Origin: an uncultured Alphaproteobacteria bacterium
Lineage (GTDB): Bacteria; Pseudomonadota; Alphaproteobacteria; JALCBB01
Assembly (NCBI GenBank): GCA_958267355.1
Contig: OY279575.1
Span: forward strand, 790,335-854,334
Length of the DNA: 64,000 nucleotides
Direction of reading: 5' to 3'
Shown: one piece after another, positions 1-7,868 of the stretch
Layout: every line of letters starts with the position of its first letter
Numbering within the stretch: the stretch's first letter is position 1
Notes under the pieces: model-generated
What the model was told of the DNA's origin: nothing
What the model saw: the letters and a program-made list of their open reading frames with translations, nothing else
The model's database searches: none
Position numbers and translations under genes: made by a program

Positions 1-627
1 CGTACCCCACAGCAACGGATGACCTGGCTGGTCTGCTCTACCTTTAGGGGCTACCCAGCCTGCTTCAAACAGGATATCTAAAGTGCCACCTGACAAAGCT
101 ACGCCGCGCACTTCTTCGATTTGTCCGCGGGTGATGGGTTGATTGTAGGCAATCACTGCCAAGGTTTCTGCTGCTGCTCGTGAAATGCGCCGTTTGCGCT
201 CGCGGACGATTTTCAACCGCTCGCCAAGATCTGGAGCCGTGCGAAACGCCCAGCCCTTTGCCACGCGTTCAAGACACAAGCCGCTATCTTTGTACCGTTC
301 GCGCAGGGTGGTGATTAGCTTGTCTAGGGTTTCGCCTGCTGCGACATAGGGAGCTAACTCCACTGCTGTTAAAGGCTCGGAAGAAGCAAACAGTGCGGCT
401 TCTATCAGACGCAAAGAGTCAGCTTTATTGCGCGCTACGATACGGGGTTTGCGCTTTGGGTTCTTTGCGGAGTTGGTAGCACTTTCACTGACTTGCGACT
501 CGGAGTCATTTTGCGAGTCGGATTGAGACTCAGAGTCTGACTCTGCTCCTGCGTCTGGCACTTCTTGTGCTTCGGCTGCGGACAGGGTTTTTTCTGTCTC
601 TGGTTCTGTTTCGTGGTTTTGGTTCAT
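1..627 (-). CDS. scpB: Segregation and condensation protein B (partial, C-terminus outside window)
   Basis: ScpB is the winged-helix kleisin-interacting subunit of the SMC-ScpAB condensin, which compacts and segregates the chromosome. The visible 209 residues start with an acidic, Ser/Asp/Gln-rich tail of about 60 residues. A typical ScpB core follows: an LRLIEAALFAS segment near residue 70, the second helix-rich part with SRAAAETLAVIAYNQPITR, and the GRADQPGHPLLWGT stretch that matches the family's 'GR...PGRPLLYGT' end of the second winged helix. The ATG (625-627) overlaps the scpA stop as ATGA, so translation of the two is probably coupled. The long disordered N-terminal tail is unusual for the family. 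The reading frame is open at position 1, so the C-terminus is not seen. Confidence 0.93.
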   Translation of the reverse strand, partial: MNQNHETEPETEKTLSAAEAQEVPDAGAESDSESQSDSQNDSESQVSESATNSAKNPKRKPRIVARNKADSLRLIEAALFASSEPLTAVELAPYVAAGETLDKLITTLRERYKDSGLCLERVAKGWAFRTAPDLGERLKIVRERKRRISRAAAETLAVIAYNQPITRGQIEEVRGVALSGGTLDILFEAGWVAPKGRADQPGHPLLWGT

Positions 628-1724
628 AAGACTTCTTTTTCGTCCTTGCTTGGTTCTGTGCTTTGTTGTGTGCCTAGCCCTGCGCCTTGTCCCGTGCCTA
701 GCCCCGTACCCTGCTGTGCGCCCTGCCCTGTGTCTAGCCCAGTGCCTAGCCCTGTGCCTTGCTGTGCGCCCTGCCCTGTGCCTTGTCCTTCACTGGGCGC
801 GTCAGGAGCCACCACAGAAAACCGCTCACGCTCGGGACGGGATTCTTCCACACTTGGCTGTACATAAATTGGCTGGAAGACTCCACTCTGGCGTAATTCT
901 ACGGCTCCGTCACGGCACAGGTTGAGCAAGGCGGTAAAGGTGCTGGCTAGGGCTGACTTACGAACTAAAAACTCTGCGTTCGCCGCCATAGGAGGCATAA
1001 GGGCAGTCATGGGTCTCCAGCCGCGTGGAATTTCAGTGAAGATACGCCGTAGATGTTCTACGGCATCGTCTACGCTAAACAGCGATGGCAGGTTGATCCG
1101 CAGGCGCAACCGCCCACTGCGACGGATTTCCATACGGGCGTAAGCTCCTAGAAGGTCATAGAGCGAGCTTGTCCAACGCCAGTTGGTTTCTTCTTGTAGT
1201 TCGGCTTCTCCGCCGCGGGCGAGACGCTGTTGTCCGAGTTGTGGTTGTTGCATAAGGTCAGCGGCGGCGTTACGCATTGCTTCCAAACGTTGCAGTCGGT
1301 AGCGCAGTGCCTGTGCCATCAAGTGCGGACTCACATCTTCTTCATCAATCTCAGGAGCAGGCAATAGCAGGCACGATTTCAAATAGGCAAGCCACGAAGC
1401 CATAACTAAATAGTCGGCGGCAAGTTCTATTTTTAATCCTTGGGCGTGGTCAATAAACAGCAGGTATTGGTCAGCCAGCTGGACAATAGAAACGCCTGCC
1501 AAATCAACTTTTTGGTCACGGGCTAGCTCTAGTAGCAGGTCAATCGGACCCGAAAAGCCGTCTAGGGACAGCTGTAGCTTTTCGGAATCGTCCGCTTCAT
1601 ACGCCGCTCGCAGGGAGGCAATGTTAAGGGCTCCTGCTTGGGTGTCGTCTTCGCCTGCTGTGGGCTTCTGGCGTTTTTTGCCACGCCACGAGCGTGAAGA
1701 TTTTGCGCTTGCTGTGTCGCTCAT
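624..1724 (-). CDS. scpA: Segregation and condensation protein A
   Basis: Kleisin subunit that bridges the SMC heads in the bacterial condensin complex. The start of the core reads LSLDGFSGPIDLLLELAR, a clear ScpA signature, followed by the YLLFIDHAQGLKIELAADYLVMASWLAYLKS segment (N-terminal SMC-binding helices) and a C-terminal winged helix (TFTALLNLCRDGAVELRQSGVFQPIYV). I place the start at ATG 1722-1724 (MSDTASAK); the frame extends to a TTG at 1760 but that adds a poor leader. The last roughly 50 residues are a low-complexity Gly/Gln/Thr tail made of GTGLGTGQGAQQ-like units, absent from normal ScpA, and include a 48-bp DNA duplication. The gene overlaps scpB by 4 bp. The upstream neighbour is the SPOR gene rather than the usual nagZ. 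Confidence 0.93.
   Translation of the reverse strand: MSDTASAKSSRSWRGKKRQKPTAGEDDTQAGALNIASLRAAYEADDSEKLQLSLDGFSGPIDLLLELARDQKVDLAGVSIVQLADQYLLFIDHAQGLKIELAADYLVMASWLAYLKSCLLLPAPEIDEEDVSPHLMAQALRYRLQRLEAMRNAAADLMQQPQLGQQRLARGGEAELQEETNWRWTSSLYDLLGAYARMEIRRSGRLRLRINLPSLFSVDDAVEHLRRIFTEIPRGWRPMTALMPPMAANAEFLVRKSALASTFTALLNLCRDGAVELRQSGVFQPIYVQPSVEESRPERERFSVVAPDAPSEGQGTGQGAQQGTGLGTGLDTGQGAQQGTGLGTGQGAGLGTQQSTEPSKDEKEVL
660..790 (-). repeat. In-frame low-complexity repeat in the scpA tail
   Basis: The 21-bp string at 712-732 recurs at 760-780, so a 48-bp (16-codon) unit is duplicated. Smaller 6- to 12-bp units (tgcctagccc, gccctgccctg) surround it. It encodes the Gly/Gln/Thr-rich ScpA C-terminal tail and stays in frame. 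It is one of several in-frame minisatellites in this window. Confidence 0.85.
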
Positions 1725-1762
1725 ACTGCTACAACGAATCGGGGAAAAGCCTTGCCACAAGT

Positions 1763-1780
1763 ATGGAGTCCTAGCTCCAT
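1763..1780. other. Inverted repeat in the SPOR-scpA gap
   Basis: ATGGAG (1763-1768) and CTCCAT (1775-1780) form perfect 6-bp arms around TCCTAG. CACAAGT (1756-1762) and ACTTGTG (1814-1820) could close a larger stem around it. The 105-bp gap lies where nagZ sits in relatives. It may be a structured leader of scpA or a remnant left by a deletion; no clear terminator T-run is seen. Confidence 0.45.
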
Positions 1781-1829
1781 CAATACAAGGCTCAATAGCG
1801 GGCTTGATGGAAGACTTGTGATTTAGGCG

Positions 1830-3398
1830 TTAGCGTAGCCGCTTTACCAGACAATCGCTTTCGGCGGACTTGAGACGGCGGCAAATCTGTAGGGGCGTAT
1901 CGGAGCTGATCCAGGGCCCATAGTAGGCGCGGAAGTATTGCGTTCCGTTGACCTTGGCTTCTTCTACTCCGTCGCGCAAGCCGCGTAGGAAGGCATGGCG
2001 GGTTGCGTAAAGCCGCGCGAAATTCTTTGCGTCTTCTAGGCTACGGAATGAGCCTACCTGCAGCACCCAGAGCGGACCATCAGCGACAGTGCCAGACGCA
2101 GAAGCAGAAGCAACAGCAGGGCTTGCGGTATCTTTTGTCGCTTGTGGTGGCTCGGCGTTTTCTTGCCGTGGAGTTTCTGGCTTTTCTTCCTGCGGAGTCT
2201 CTGGCTTTTCCGCTTGTAGTGTTTCTGGCTTTACTGCCTTTGTTTCTGCTTCTTGTACTTCTGCACCAGCAGGAGTAATTTCTTCCTGTTTTGCTTCTTG
2301 TGTCTCTACTTGTGTCTCTACTTGTTTCTCCACTTGTTTCTCTACTTGTATCTCTACCTGTGTTTCTTGTGTTGCTACTGTTTCTACCTGCGTTTCTGCT
2401 TGTCTTTCTGCTTGGCTTTCTGTTTGAGCTTTTTCTACGCCCGCTTCTTGGCTGGGTTCTGAACGAGCGGCTTGCTGGCTTGTTTGTACTTCTGCTTCTT
2501 TGGCAATTCCTTCTGGGTCTTTCTCTACGGCTTTTGCTATGGCTTCTGCTGGTTCTGAAGCCACAGAAATTTCGGGCTGTAAAATTTCGGCAAGCGGTTT
2601 TTCATCATCGTCTAAAATTCTTGTGTACGTTGGCGACTCTGGATTCAGTACATCTTGGGTTTGATAGGGCACAGGCTTACCCCCTGGATCATCGGGGCGG
2701 CGTTTAATCGGTTCAGGCGGAGCTTCAATACGGACAATTTTTCCTGAAAAGGTACTGGCAGAGCGGTGCGTGAATTGTTGCAACCAACCCGCTTGCCCCA
2801 AGAAGAAAATTCCAACAATAAGAATTGCGGCTATGGCGACTCCTAGCTTAACGCGGCTTGGCTTGGCAATGGGCTTTTTCGTTTCGCCCTGGTTCGCTTT
2901 AATCTGGTTCGCTTTAATCTGTTTCGCTTTAATCTGTTTTGCCTTAATCTGCTTCGCTTTAATCTGTTTCGTCTTGCTCTGTTTTGCGACAGAAGCTTGG
3001 CGCGGCTTTTTGTCTTGTAATTTTCTTCCCTGTACTTTTTCTGTCTGTGAAAGAACAACTGAGGAATCGCCCTGAGCAATTTTGCTTTTTGCCGTATCTC
3101 CCTTGGGAGCAAAATCGGTTAGTGTCCTAGACGATACGGAAGCAGAAAGCCGTGGGGCTTGTGGCTTGGTCTCTTGCTTGCGTGGTGGTTTTCCTTCCGC
3201 AACCAAATCTGGCGGCATAGGTGCTGGACGCGCCACCGTAGACAGCGGCAAGCCCCCTAAATCATCACGAGAGTCATCACGAGAGTCATCACGGGACTCA
3301 TCGTGCGACAGATCACGGGACTCATCGTGAGTCGTCCTGGGCGTGGAAGCCGACGACTCATTGTCTGGCTTGTCGTCTTTGGGCGGGTCTTCTGCCAC
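1830..3398 (-). CDS. SPOR-domain membrane protein
   Basis: Single-pass inner-membrane protein with a periplasmic peptidoglycan-binding SPOR domain, probably acting at the division septum on denuded glycan. The 522 residues consist of a cytoplasmic, very acidic/basic low-complexity region (1-180), one membrane helix near residues 183-205 (VAIAAILIVGIFFLGQAGW), a long Glu/Gln/Pro/Thr-rich linker (about 206-440), and a C-terminal SPOR domain from about 445 (LWVLQVGSFRSLEDAKNFA ... YFRAYYGPW ... ICRRLKS). The start is GTG at 3396-3398. In alphaproteobacteria a SPOR gene normally follows argS, as here. The protein is much longer than usual because of tandem repeats: DSRD units near the N-terminus, KQIKA units before the helix, and VETQ/VEKQ units in the linker. 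Confidence 0.88.
   Translation of the reverse strand: MAEDPPKDDKPDNESSASTPRTTHDESRDLSHDESRDDSRDDSRDDLGGLPLSTVARPAPMPPDLVAEGKPPRKQETKPQAPRLSASVSSRTLTDFAPKGDTAKSKIAQGDSSVVLSQTEKVQGRKLQDKKPRQASVAKQSKTKQIKAKQIKAKQIKAKQIKANQIKANQGETKKPIAKPSRVKLGVAIAAILIVGIFFLGQAGWLQQFTHRSASTFSGKIVRIEAPPEPIKRRPDDPGGKPVPYQTQDVLNPESPTYTRILDDDEKPLAEILQPEISVASEPAEAIAKAVEKDPEGIAKEAEVQTSQQAARSEPSQEAGVEKAQTESQAERQAETQVETVATQETQVEIQVEKQVEKQVETQVETQEAKQEEITPAGAEVQEAETKAVKPETLQAEKPETPQEEKPETPRQENAEPPQATKDTASPAVASASASGTVADGPLWVLQVGSFRSLEDAKNFARLYATRHAFLRGLRDGVEEAKVNGTQYFRAYYGPWISSDTPLQICRRLKSAESDCLVKRLR
2893..2982 (-). repeat. Six 15-bp in-frame repeats in the SPOR gene
   Basis: Six consecutive units of the pattern TTCGCTTTAATCTGT (2893-2907, 2908-2922, 2923-2937, 2938-2952, 2953-2967, and a diverged 2968-2982) encode KQIKA/NQIKA pentapeptides just before the membrane helix. 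Four of the six are near-identical, which indicates recent slippage-type expansion. Confidence 0.92.
3262..3333 (-). repeat. Six 12-bp in-frame repeats in the SPOR gene
   Basis: Units of 12 bp (TCATCACGAGAG and variants) run from 3262 to 3333 and encode DESRDDSRDD-type tetrapeptides in the cytoplasmic N-terminal tail. The first two units are identical. Confidence 0.9.
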
Positions 3399-3463
3399 TT
3401 TGTATTAACCCCCTAGCACTACCGATGGACTGATTCTTAACACTGCTATTCAAGCACTGCTAC

Positions 3464-5230
3464 TCAGAGTCTATCGGCAGGAGTCACACCAAGCAAACGC
3501 AAAACTTCGCCTAATCCGTCGCGTGTTGCCAAGACCAGAGCCAGACGCGCTTCAGACAGGCTACGGTCTGAGGCAACGATAAAGCGTGAATTTTCGTCTG
3601 CCCGCCCTGCCTGCCACATTCCGTGGAAGCTTGCCGCTAGGGTACGCAACCAGGCGGTGATACGATGTGGCTCCAAGGCACGGAGCGTTGCCTCTAAGGC
3701 TTGCGGAGCCGAAGCCAAGGTAGCAATCACTTCGCGTTCGGCATCTGCTGTAAGAAGCGATAGATCCGCTGTCTGCACTGCCGCCTTGGTAATCTCGCCA
3801 CTGGATGGATCGTGCGGCATATCAGGAAAAGTCTCCACTGCCAAGCGCAAGACTGAACAGGCACGGGCGTGGGCATACTGCACATAGAAAAGCGGATTTT
3901 CTAAGCTTTGCTTAACCACCACCGACAGATCAAAGTCCAGCGGAGCACTTGGCTTGCGGGTCAAAAGCATGAAGCGCAAAGCGTCGCGGCCTACTTCTTC
4001 AACCACCGAGCCAAGAGTCACAAACGAGCCTTCGCGCTTTGACATACGCACTTCGCGTCCGTCGCGCAGAACCCGCACCAGCTGACAGACTACAATCCGC
4101 AGATTGGCTTTGCTGTCGGACAAAGCCGCAAGAGCAGAAGTAATCCGCGGAATATAGCCAACATGATCCGCTCCCCAAACATTGATTAGCTTTTCGGCTG
4201 ACCGTGTGAATTTGTCGTAGTGGTATGCCATATCGCCTGCGAGATATGTCCAATCGCCATTGCTTCTTTGCAGGGGTCTATCGGACTCGTCGCCAAACTG
4301 CGTGGCACGAAATAGGAGTTGCTGGCGTGGCTCCCAGTCTTCGGGTGGATCTTCACCCTTCGGCGGCTCTAAAACTCCGCGATAGACTAAATCACGCTCC
4401 TTCAAGACGGCAATTGCCCGCTCTACGGCTCCCGCTTCGCGCAGTGCCTTGTCGGATGTAAAGACATCATGCCGCACACCCAACGCCGTCAAATCAGCCT
4501 GGACTCCCTGCATAATCTTCTCTACGGCGAAAGCTGCGGCTGCGGTGCGGCGGGCTTCTGGATCGGCACAAGTTCCCAAGACCTTGTCTTTTTGCTCTGC
4601 TAAGGCTACGCCGATTGGCTTCAGATACTCCCCTGGATAAAGCCCCCGTGGAATTTCCCCTATATCTTCTCCTTCTGCTTCACGCATACGCAAAAGTATT
4701 GTATCGGCAAGCGTGTCAATCTGATTTCCTGCATCGTTGATGTAGTACTCGCGCTCTACCTTCCAGCCGAAACGCTGTAAGACATCAGCCAGCACATCGC
4801 CTAAGATGGCTCCGCGGGCGTGTCCGACTGTTAGCGGACCCGTAGGATTGGCAGAGACAAATTCCACATTCACTGCCTTGCCTTGCCCCAAGTCACGGAA
4901 GATCCAATTGGAATCCGCTTGTATAATTTCAGCGAGTGTTTTTTGCCAAGCTGCGTCTGTGAGAGTCCAATTGATGAAGCCTGGTCCTGCTGCTGAAGCT
5001 GTGGCGATGGTGTCTGTGGCTGCCAAGTCTTCTGCCAGCTCTGCCGCCAGCTGGCGCGGATTTGCTTTTACCTGCTTTGCCAAGACCAGTGCGATGTTGG
5101 ACGAAAAATCGCCGAACTTTCGTTCGCGTGGTACTTCTACCAAGATTTGCTCGGCAGATGGTACTTCCGCTCCGAAGCGGCGGACAAGAATTTCGTGCAA
5201 CCTTTCGGCTTGACGCAAATGTAGCGACAT
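3464..5230 (-). CDS. argS: Arginyl-tRNA synthetase
   Basis: Charges tRNA-Arg with arginine. The 588 residues match the usual class I ArgRS length. The N-terminal Arg-tRNA synthetase domain is followed by the HIGH-type motif HARG (137-140, in NPTGPLTVGHARG), a TYLAGDMAYHYDKF segment typical of ArgRS, the KMSKS-equivalent RMSKREG near residue 396, and a C-terminal helical DALR anticodon-binding domain (from about residue 450) ending LLGVTPADRL. The ATG is at 5228-5230. It is the first gene of the leftward cluster and lies 65 bp upstream of the SPOR gene. Its upstream region is shared with the divergent phosphatase gene and contains 13-bp tandem repeats. Unlike its neighbours it carries no low-complexity insertion. 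Confidence 0.97.
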   Translation of the reverse strand: MSLHLRQAERLHEILVRRFGAEVPSAEQILVEVPRERKFGDFSSNIALVLAKQVKANPRQLAAELAEDLAATDTIATASAAGPGFINWTLTDAAWQKTLAEIIQADSNWIFRDLGQGKAVNVEFVSANPTGPLTVGHARGAILGDVLADVLQRFGWKVEREYYINDAGNQIDTLADTILLRMREAEGEDIGEIPRGLYPGEYLKPIGVALAEQKDKVLGTCADPEARRTAAAAFAVEKIMQGVQADLTALGVRHDVFTSDKALREAGAVERAIAVLKERDLVYRGVLEPPKGEDPPEDWEPRQQLLFRATQFGDESDRPLQRSNGDWTYLAGDMAYHYDKFTRSAEKLINVWGADHVGYIPRITSALAALSDSKANLRIVVCQLVRVLRDGREVRMSKREGSFVTLGSVVEEVGRDALRFMLLTRKPSAPLDFDLSVVVKQSLENPLFYVQYAHARACSVLRLAVETFPDMPHDPSSGEITKAAVQTADLSLLTADAEREVIATLASAPQALEATLRALEPHRITAWLRTLAASFHGMWQAGRADENSRFIVASDRSLSEARLALVLATRDGLGEVLRLLGVTPADRL

Positions 5231-5275
5231 ACTTGCTATTCTGTTTTGTGAGCTACGGCGACTGGGCGGGCTTGT

Positions 5276-5343
5276 TTTCTAGCTTTGCCTTTTAGCTTTG
5301 TTTCCAAGCTTTATTCCCAAGCTTTGTTCCCAAGCTTTGTTCT
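5276..5343. repeat. Five 13-bp tandem repeats in the argS/hisN divergent promoter region
   Basis: The core AGCTTT recurs at exact 13-bp spacing at 5281, 5294, 5307, 5320 and 5333. The last three units share the wider form TTCCCAAGCTTTG. The repeat is noncoding (13 is not a multiple of 3) and fills most of the 155-bp region between the divergent start codons at 5230 and 5386. Confidence 0.9.
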
Positions 5344-5385
5344 CTGTGCGAATATACACAAAACCTGACCATAAAGCAGAACCTG

Positions 5386-6264
5386 ATGTCACAGGATACA
5401 CTTCATAGCCCTACCCTTTTGCGGGGTGCTGAACGAGCCTTTCGGGCGGCTGAAGGGGCAATTTTAACGGCTTTTCGCACGGGTGATTTTACGGTTTCGT
5501 GGAAGCCTGATGGCTCGCCTGTCACCAACATTGACCAAGCGGCGGAAGCGGTAATTCGTGGTGTTTTGGAAGCACAATTTCCTGACTATGGGTTTTTCGG
5601 AGAAGAAAGCGGCACAGCCCGCACTGACTCTCCTTACTGCTGGATTGTTGACCCGATTGATGGCACCAAGAGCTTTATTTCGGGTTTGCCGACTTTTGCG
5701 ACCTTGATAGGTTTTGCTGTTGAAGGAATTCCGCGCTTGGGCTTGGCTGGGTTTCCTGCTTTGGGGCGGTGTTTTACGGCTTCACGGCTTGAAGATGGGC
5801 TGGGCGACGGGCTTGAAGATGGGCTGGGCGAAGGGCTTGAAGATGGGCTGGGCGGTGGCACAGCAGGAGCATTTGAAAATGGCGCACCGCTTGCCCTGCG
5901 TAATCCGCCACCCCTGAACGAATCGGTGGCTTTACTGGGTAACCCTATGGCGTTAGAAAGACTGCGCCCAGGAGCGTCAGAAAAGCTCCGTCAGGCCTTC
6001 GCTATGCTCCGCTATGGTGCGGACACCCTAGCCCCGATTCTTGTCGCTCAGGGGAGCTTACAAGTCGTTCTGGAAGCTGATTATGATTACTACGACTACG
6101 CGGCTTTGGTGCCGATTGTGGAAGCCCAAGGGGGAATCATCACCGATTGGCACGGAAACCCGCTGACTGCGACGACTCCGCCTGAGCCTGATGGTGCGGG
6201 AGTCACTGTATTAGCGGCGGTCAATGAAGAATTGCACCACAAGGCTTTAGAGCTTCTACGCTAA
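5386..6264 (+). CDS. Inositol-monophosphatase-family phosphatase, probably histidinol-phosphatase
   Basis: Mg-dependent phosphomonoesterase of the IMPase superfamily. Motifs seen: metal-site GEES (72-75), DPIDGTK (89-95), and the C-terminal DYDYYDYAALVPIVEAQGGIITDWHG, which resembles the HisN-type histidinol-phosphatase group, as does WKPDGSPVTNIDQAAE (39-54). HisN would remove phosphate from histidinol phosphate in histidine synthesis; an inositol or other sugar-phosphate substrate cannot be excluded. The start is ATG 5386, without a strong ribosome-binding site. Residues 135-158 are three copies of an 8-residue LEDGLG-x-G unit inserted in a surface loop of the fold, an unusual expansion. 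The gene stands alone, divergent from argS and convergent with the aldehyde dehydrogenase gene, with a hairpin downstream. Confidence 0.82.
   Translation: MSQDTLHSPTLLRGAERAFRAAEGAILTAFRTGDFTVSWKPDGSPVTNIDQAAEAVIRGVLEAQFPDYGFFGEESGTARTDSPYCWIVDPIDGTKSFISGLPTFATLIGFAVEGIPRLGLAGFPALGRCFTASRLEDGLGDGLEDGLGEGLEDGLGGGTAGAFENGAPLALRNPPPLNESVALLGNPMALERLRPGASEKLRQAFAMLRYGADTLAPILVAQGSLQVVLEADYDYYDYAALVPIVEAQGGIITDWHGNPLTATTPPEPDGAGVTVLAAVNEELHHKALELLR
5788..5859 (+). repeat. Three 24-bp in-frame repeats in the phosphatase gene
   Basis: Three consecutive 24-bp units (CTTGAAGATGGGCTGGGCG plus five variable bases) encode LEDGLGDG, LEDGLGEG and LEDGLGGG. The units differ only at their last few bases, so the expansion is recent. 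Confidence 0.93.
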
Positions 6265-6277
6265 CCCCGTGCCTGTT

Positions 6278-6300
6278 AGGCAGGGATAAGCCTGCTTGTT
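6278..6300 (+). terminator. Probable terminator of the phosphatase gene
   Basis: AGGCAGG (6278-6284) and CCTGCTT (6291-6297) form a 7-bp stem with one G-T pair and a 6-base loop, followed by a short T-rich run (TTGTTTAAT). It lies 13 bp after the stop and faces the convergent aldehyde dehydrogenase gene. Confidence 0.55.
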
Positions 6301-6311
6301 TAATCGTGTGT

Positions 6312-7868
6312 CTAATGTAGCGAGTCTTCTAGCGGCTCGTCGGACAGATTAATCCAGATTGTCTTTAGCTCGGTGTATTGGTCGTGGGCGTGAATAGACT
6401 TATCGCGTCCGCCAAAGCCTGACTGCTTAAAGCCGCCAAACGGAGTCGTTGCATCTCCTTCGCCAAAGCAGTTCACTGACACGGTGCCAGCACGAATAGC
6501 CCGTGCCATTCTGTGGGCGCGTTTCAGATTGCCCGTAAAGACCGAAGCCGCTAAGCCATATGCTGTATCGTTGGCAAGCTGTATTGCTTCATCTTCTGAG
6601 CCGACTTCCAGCACTGCCAGTACAGGACCAAACACTTCTTCGCGGGCTAGCGTCATATCAGGAGTCACATTACCGAAGACCGTAGGCGAAACAAAAAAGC
6701 CACTGCCCTGCCCGTTCTGTGTGCCTTTTCCATTCTTCTGTGCGCCATTTGGCAAGCCACCAAGGAGCAATTCTCCGCCTTCGGCAATTCCCTTCTCTAT
6801 ATAGCCTGTCACTGTGGCGAAGTGTCGCTCGGACACCAAAGCACCCAAACGATTTGCAGGATCTAGCGGATCACCCATACGCCATTCACCGATACGATGG
6901 CGAATGCGCTCTAAGAGTGGTTCTTTAACCGCCCGATGCACGATGAGTCGCGAAGAAGCCGAGCAATTCTCGCCCATATTCCACAGCATTCCGTTTGTTG
7001 CGTGAAGGGCTACTTCGTCTAGGTCTTCTGCATCGTCCATAACGACACAGGGATTCTTACCTCCACACTCCAAGACGACACGTTTCAAGTTAGATTGTGC
7101 TGAATACTCCAAGAACTTGCGCCCGACTTCGGTAGAACCTGTAAAGGAAACCATATCCACATCCATATGCTGCCCTAAGGCCTTGCCTGTCACAGCACCT
7201 TCGCCCGGCAGGATTGCCAAAACGCCACGTGGCAAGCCTGCTTCTTGGGCGAGTTCTGCGAGGCGTAGAGTTGCCATATTGGTTTCTTCGGCGGGTTTTA
7301 CCAAAACGCTATTTCCTGCTGCTAAAGATGGGCCAAGCTTCCACGCCGCCATTAAAATCGGAAAGTTCCACGGCAAAACACAAGCCACAACTCCGATTGG
7401 CTCGCGCACGACTAGAGCCAGTGCATCGTCTCCGCTCGGAGAGATTTGGTCATAGATTTTGTCTGCTGTTTCGGCGTGCCATTCTAGGCAATGTAGGGTT
7501 TCGGGCAGGTCTACTGTCTCCACTTCACGGATGGGCTTACCGCTTTCTACGCTTTCCAAGACTGCTATCTCACGCGCATTGCGGCGGATAAGCTTCGTCC
7601 ATTGAATCATCACCTTCTTACGCTCAGTCGGATGCATCATCCGCCAACGCCCATCATCAAAGGCTTCGCGTGCTTTGATGATTGCGTAATTCACCTCTTC
7701 AACGCCACAGGCGGCGATTTCGGCTAAGACAGCTCCTGAAGATGGGTTTACGGTCTTCAGGGTTGTTCCTGTGGTGCGGCGTGCTGACCCGTCTATGAAG
7801 GCTCCAGTCGGCAGGCTTGCCGAAGAAGCGATGGAGCGATATTCATCATGCGTTAAGAGAGACACCAT
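6312..7868 (-). CDS. NAD(P)-dependent aldehyde dehydrogenase (PuuC-like)
   Basis: Oxidises an aldehyde to the carboxylic acid. The 518 residues show every family hallmark: VLPWNFPILMAAWKLGPSLAAGN (164-186), the cofactor motif FTGSTEVG (242-249), catalytic base Glu267 in ECGGKNP, catalytic Cys302 in GENCSASSR, the EEVFGPV motif, and the C-terminal PFGGFKQSGFGGRDKS. The pattern is closest to the gamma-glutamyl-gamma-aminobutyraldehyde/betaine-aldehyde type. A short Gly/Asn/Gln-rich insertion (NGAQKNGKGTQNGQGSG) lies around residue 380. The ATG (7866-7868) lies inside the 3' end of the DapA-family gene (23-bp overlap), so the two are co-transcribed and probably coupled. It may oxidise the aldehyde made by the DapA-like enzyme or by amine oxidation in the divergent operon; the substrate is unknown. 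Confidence 0.9.
   Translation of the reverse strand: MVSLLTHDEYRSIASSASLPTGAFIDGSARRTTGTTLKTVNPSSGAVLAEIAACGVEEVNYAIIKAREAFDDGRWRMMHPTERKKVMIQWTKLIRRNAREIAVLESVESGKPIREVETVDLPETLHCLEWHAETADKIYDQISPSGDDALALVVREPIGVVACVLPWNFPILMAAWKLGPSLAAGNSVLVKPAEETNMATLRLAELAQEAGLPRGVLAILPGEGAVTGKALGQHMDVDMVSFTGSTEVGRKFLEYSAQSNLKRVVLECGGKNPCVVMDDAEDLDEVALHATNGMLWNMGENCSASSRLIVHRAVKEPLLERIRHRIGEWRMGDPLDPANRLGALVSERHFATVTGYIEKGIAEGGELLLGGLPNGAQKNGKGTQNGQGSGFFVSPTVFGNVTPDMTLAREEVFGPVLAVLEVGSEDEAIQLANDTAYGLAASVFTGNLKRAHRMARAIRAGTVSVNCFGEGDATTPFGGFKQSGFGGRDKSIHAHDQYTELKTIWINLSDEPLEDSLH

Noticed and set aside
565..925. Plus-strand Cys/Pro-rich open frames over the scpA tail
   Set aside because: They arise from the repetitive Gly/Gln codons read in reverse; no start signal and no domain.
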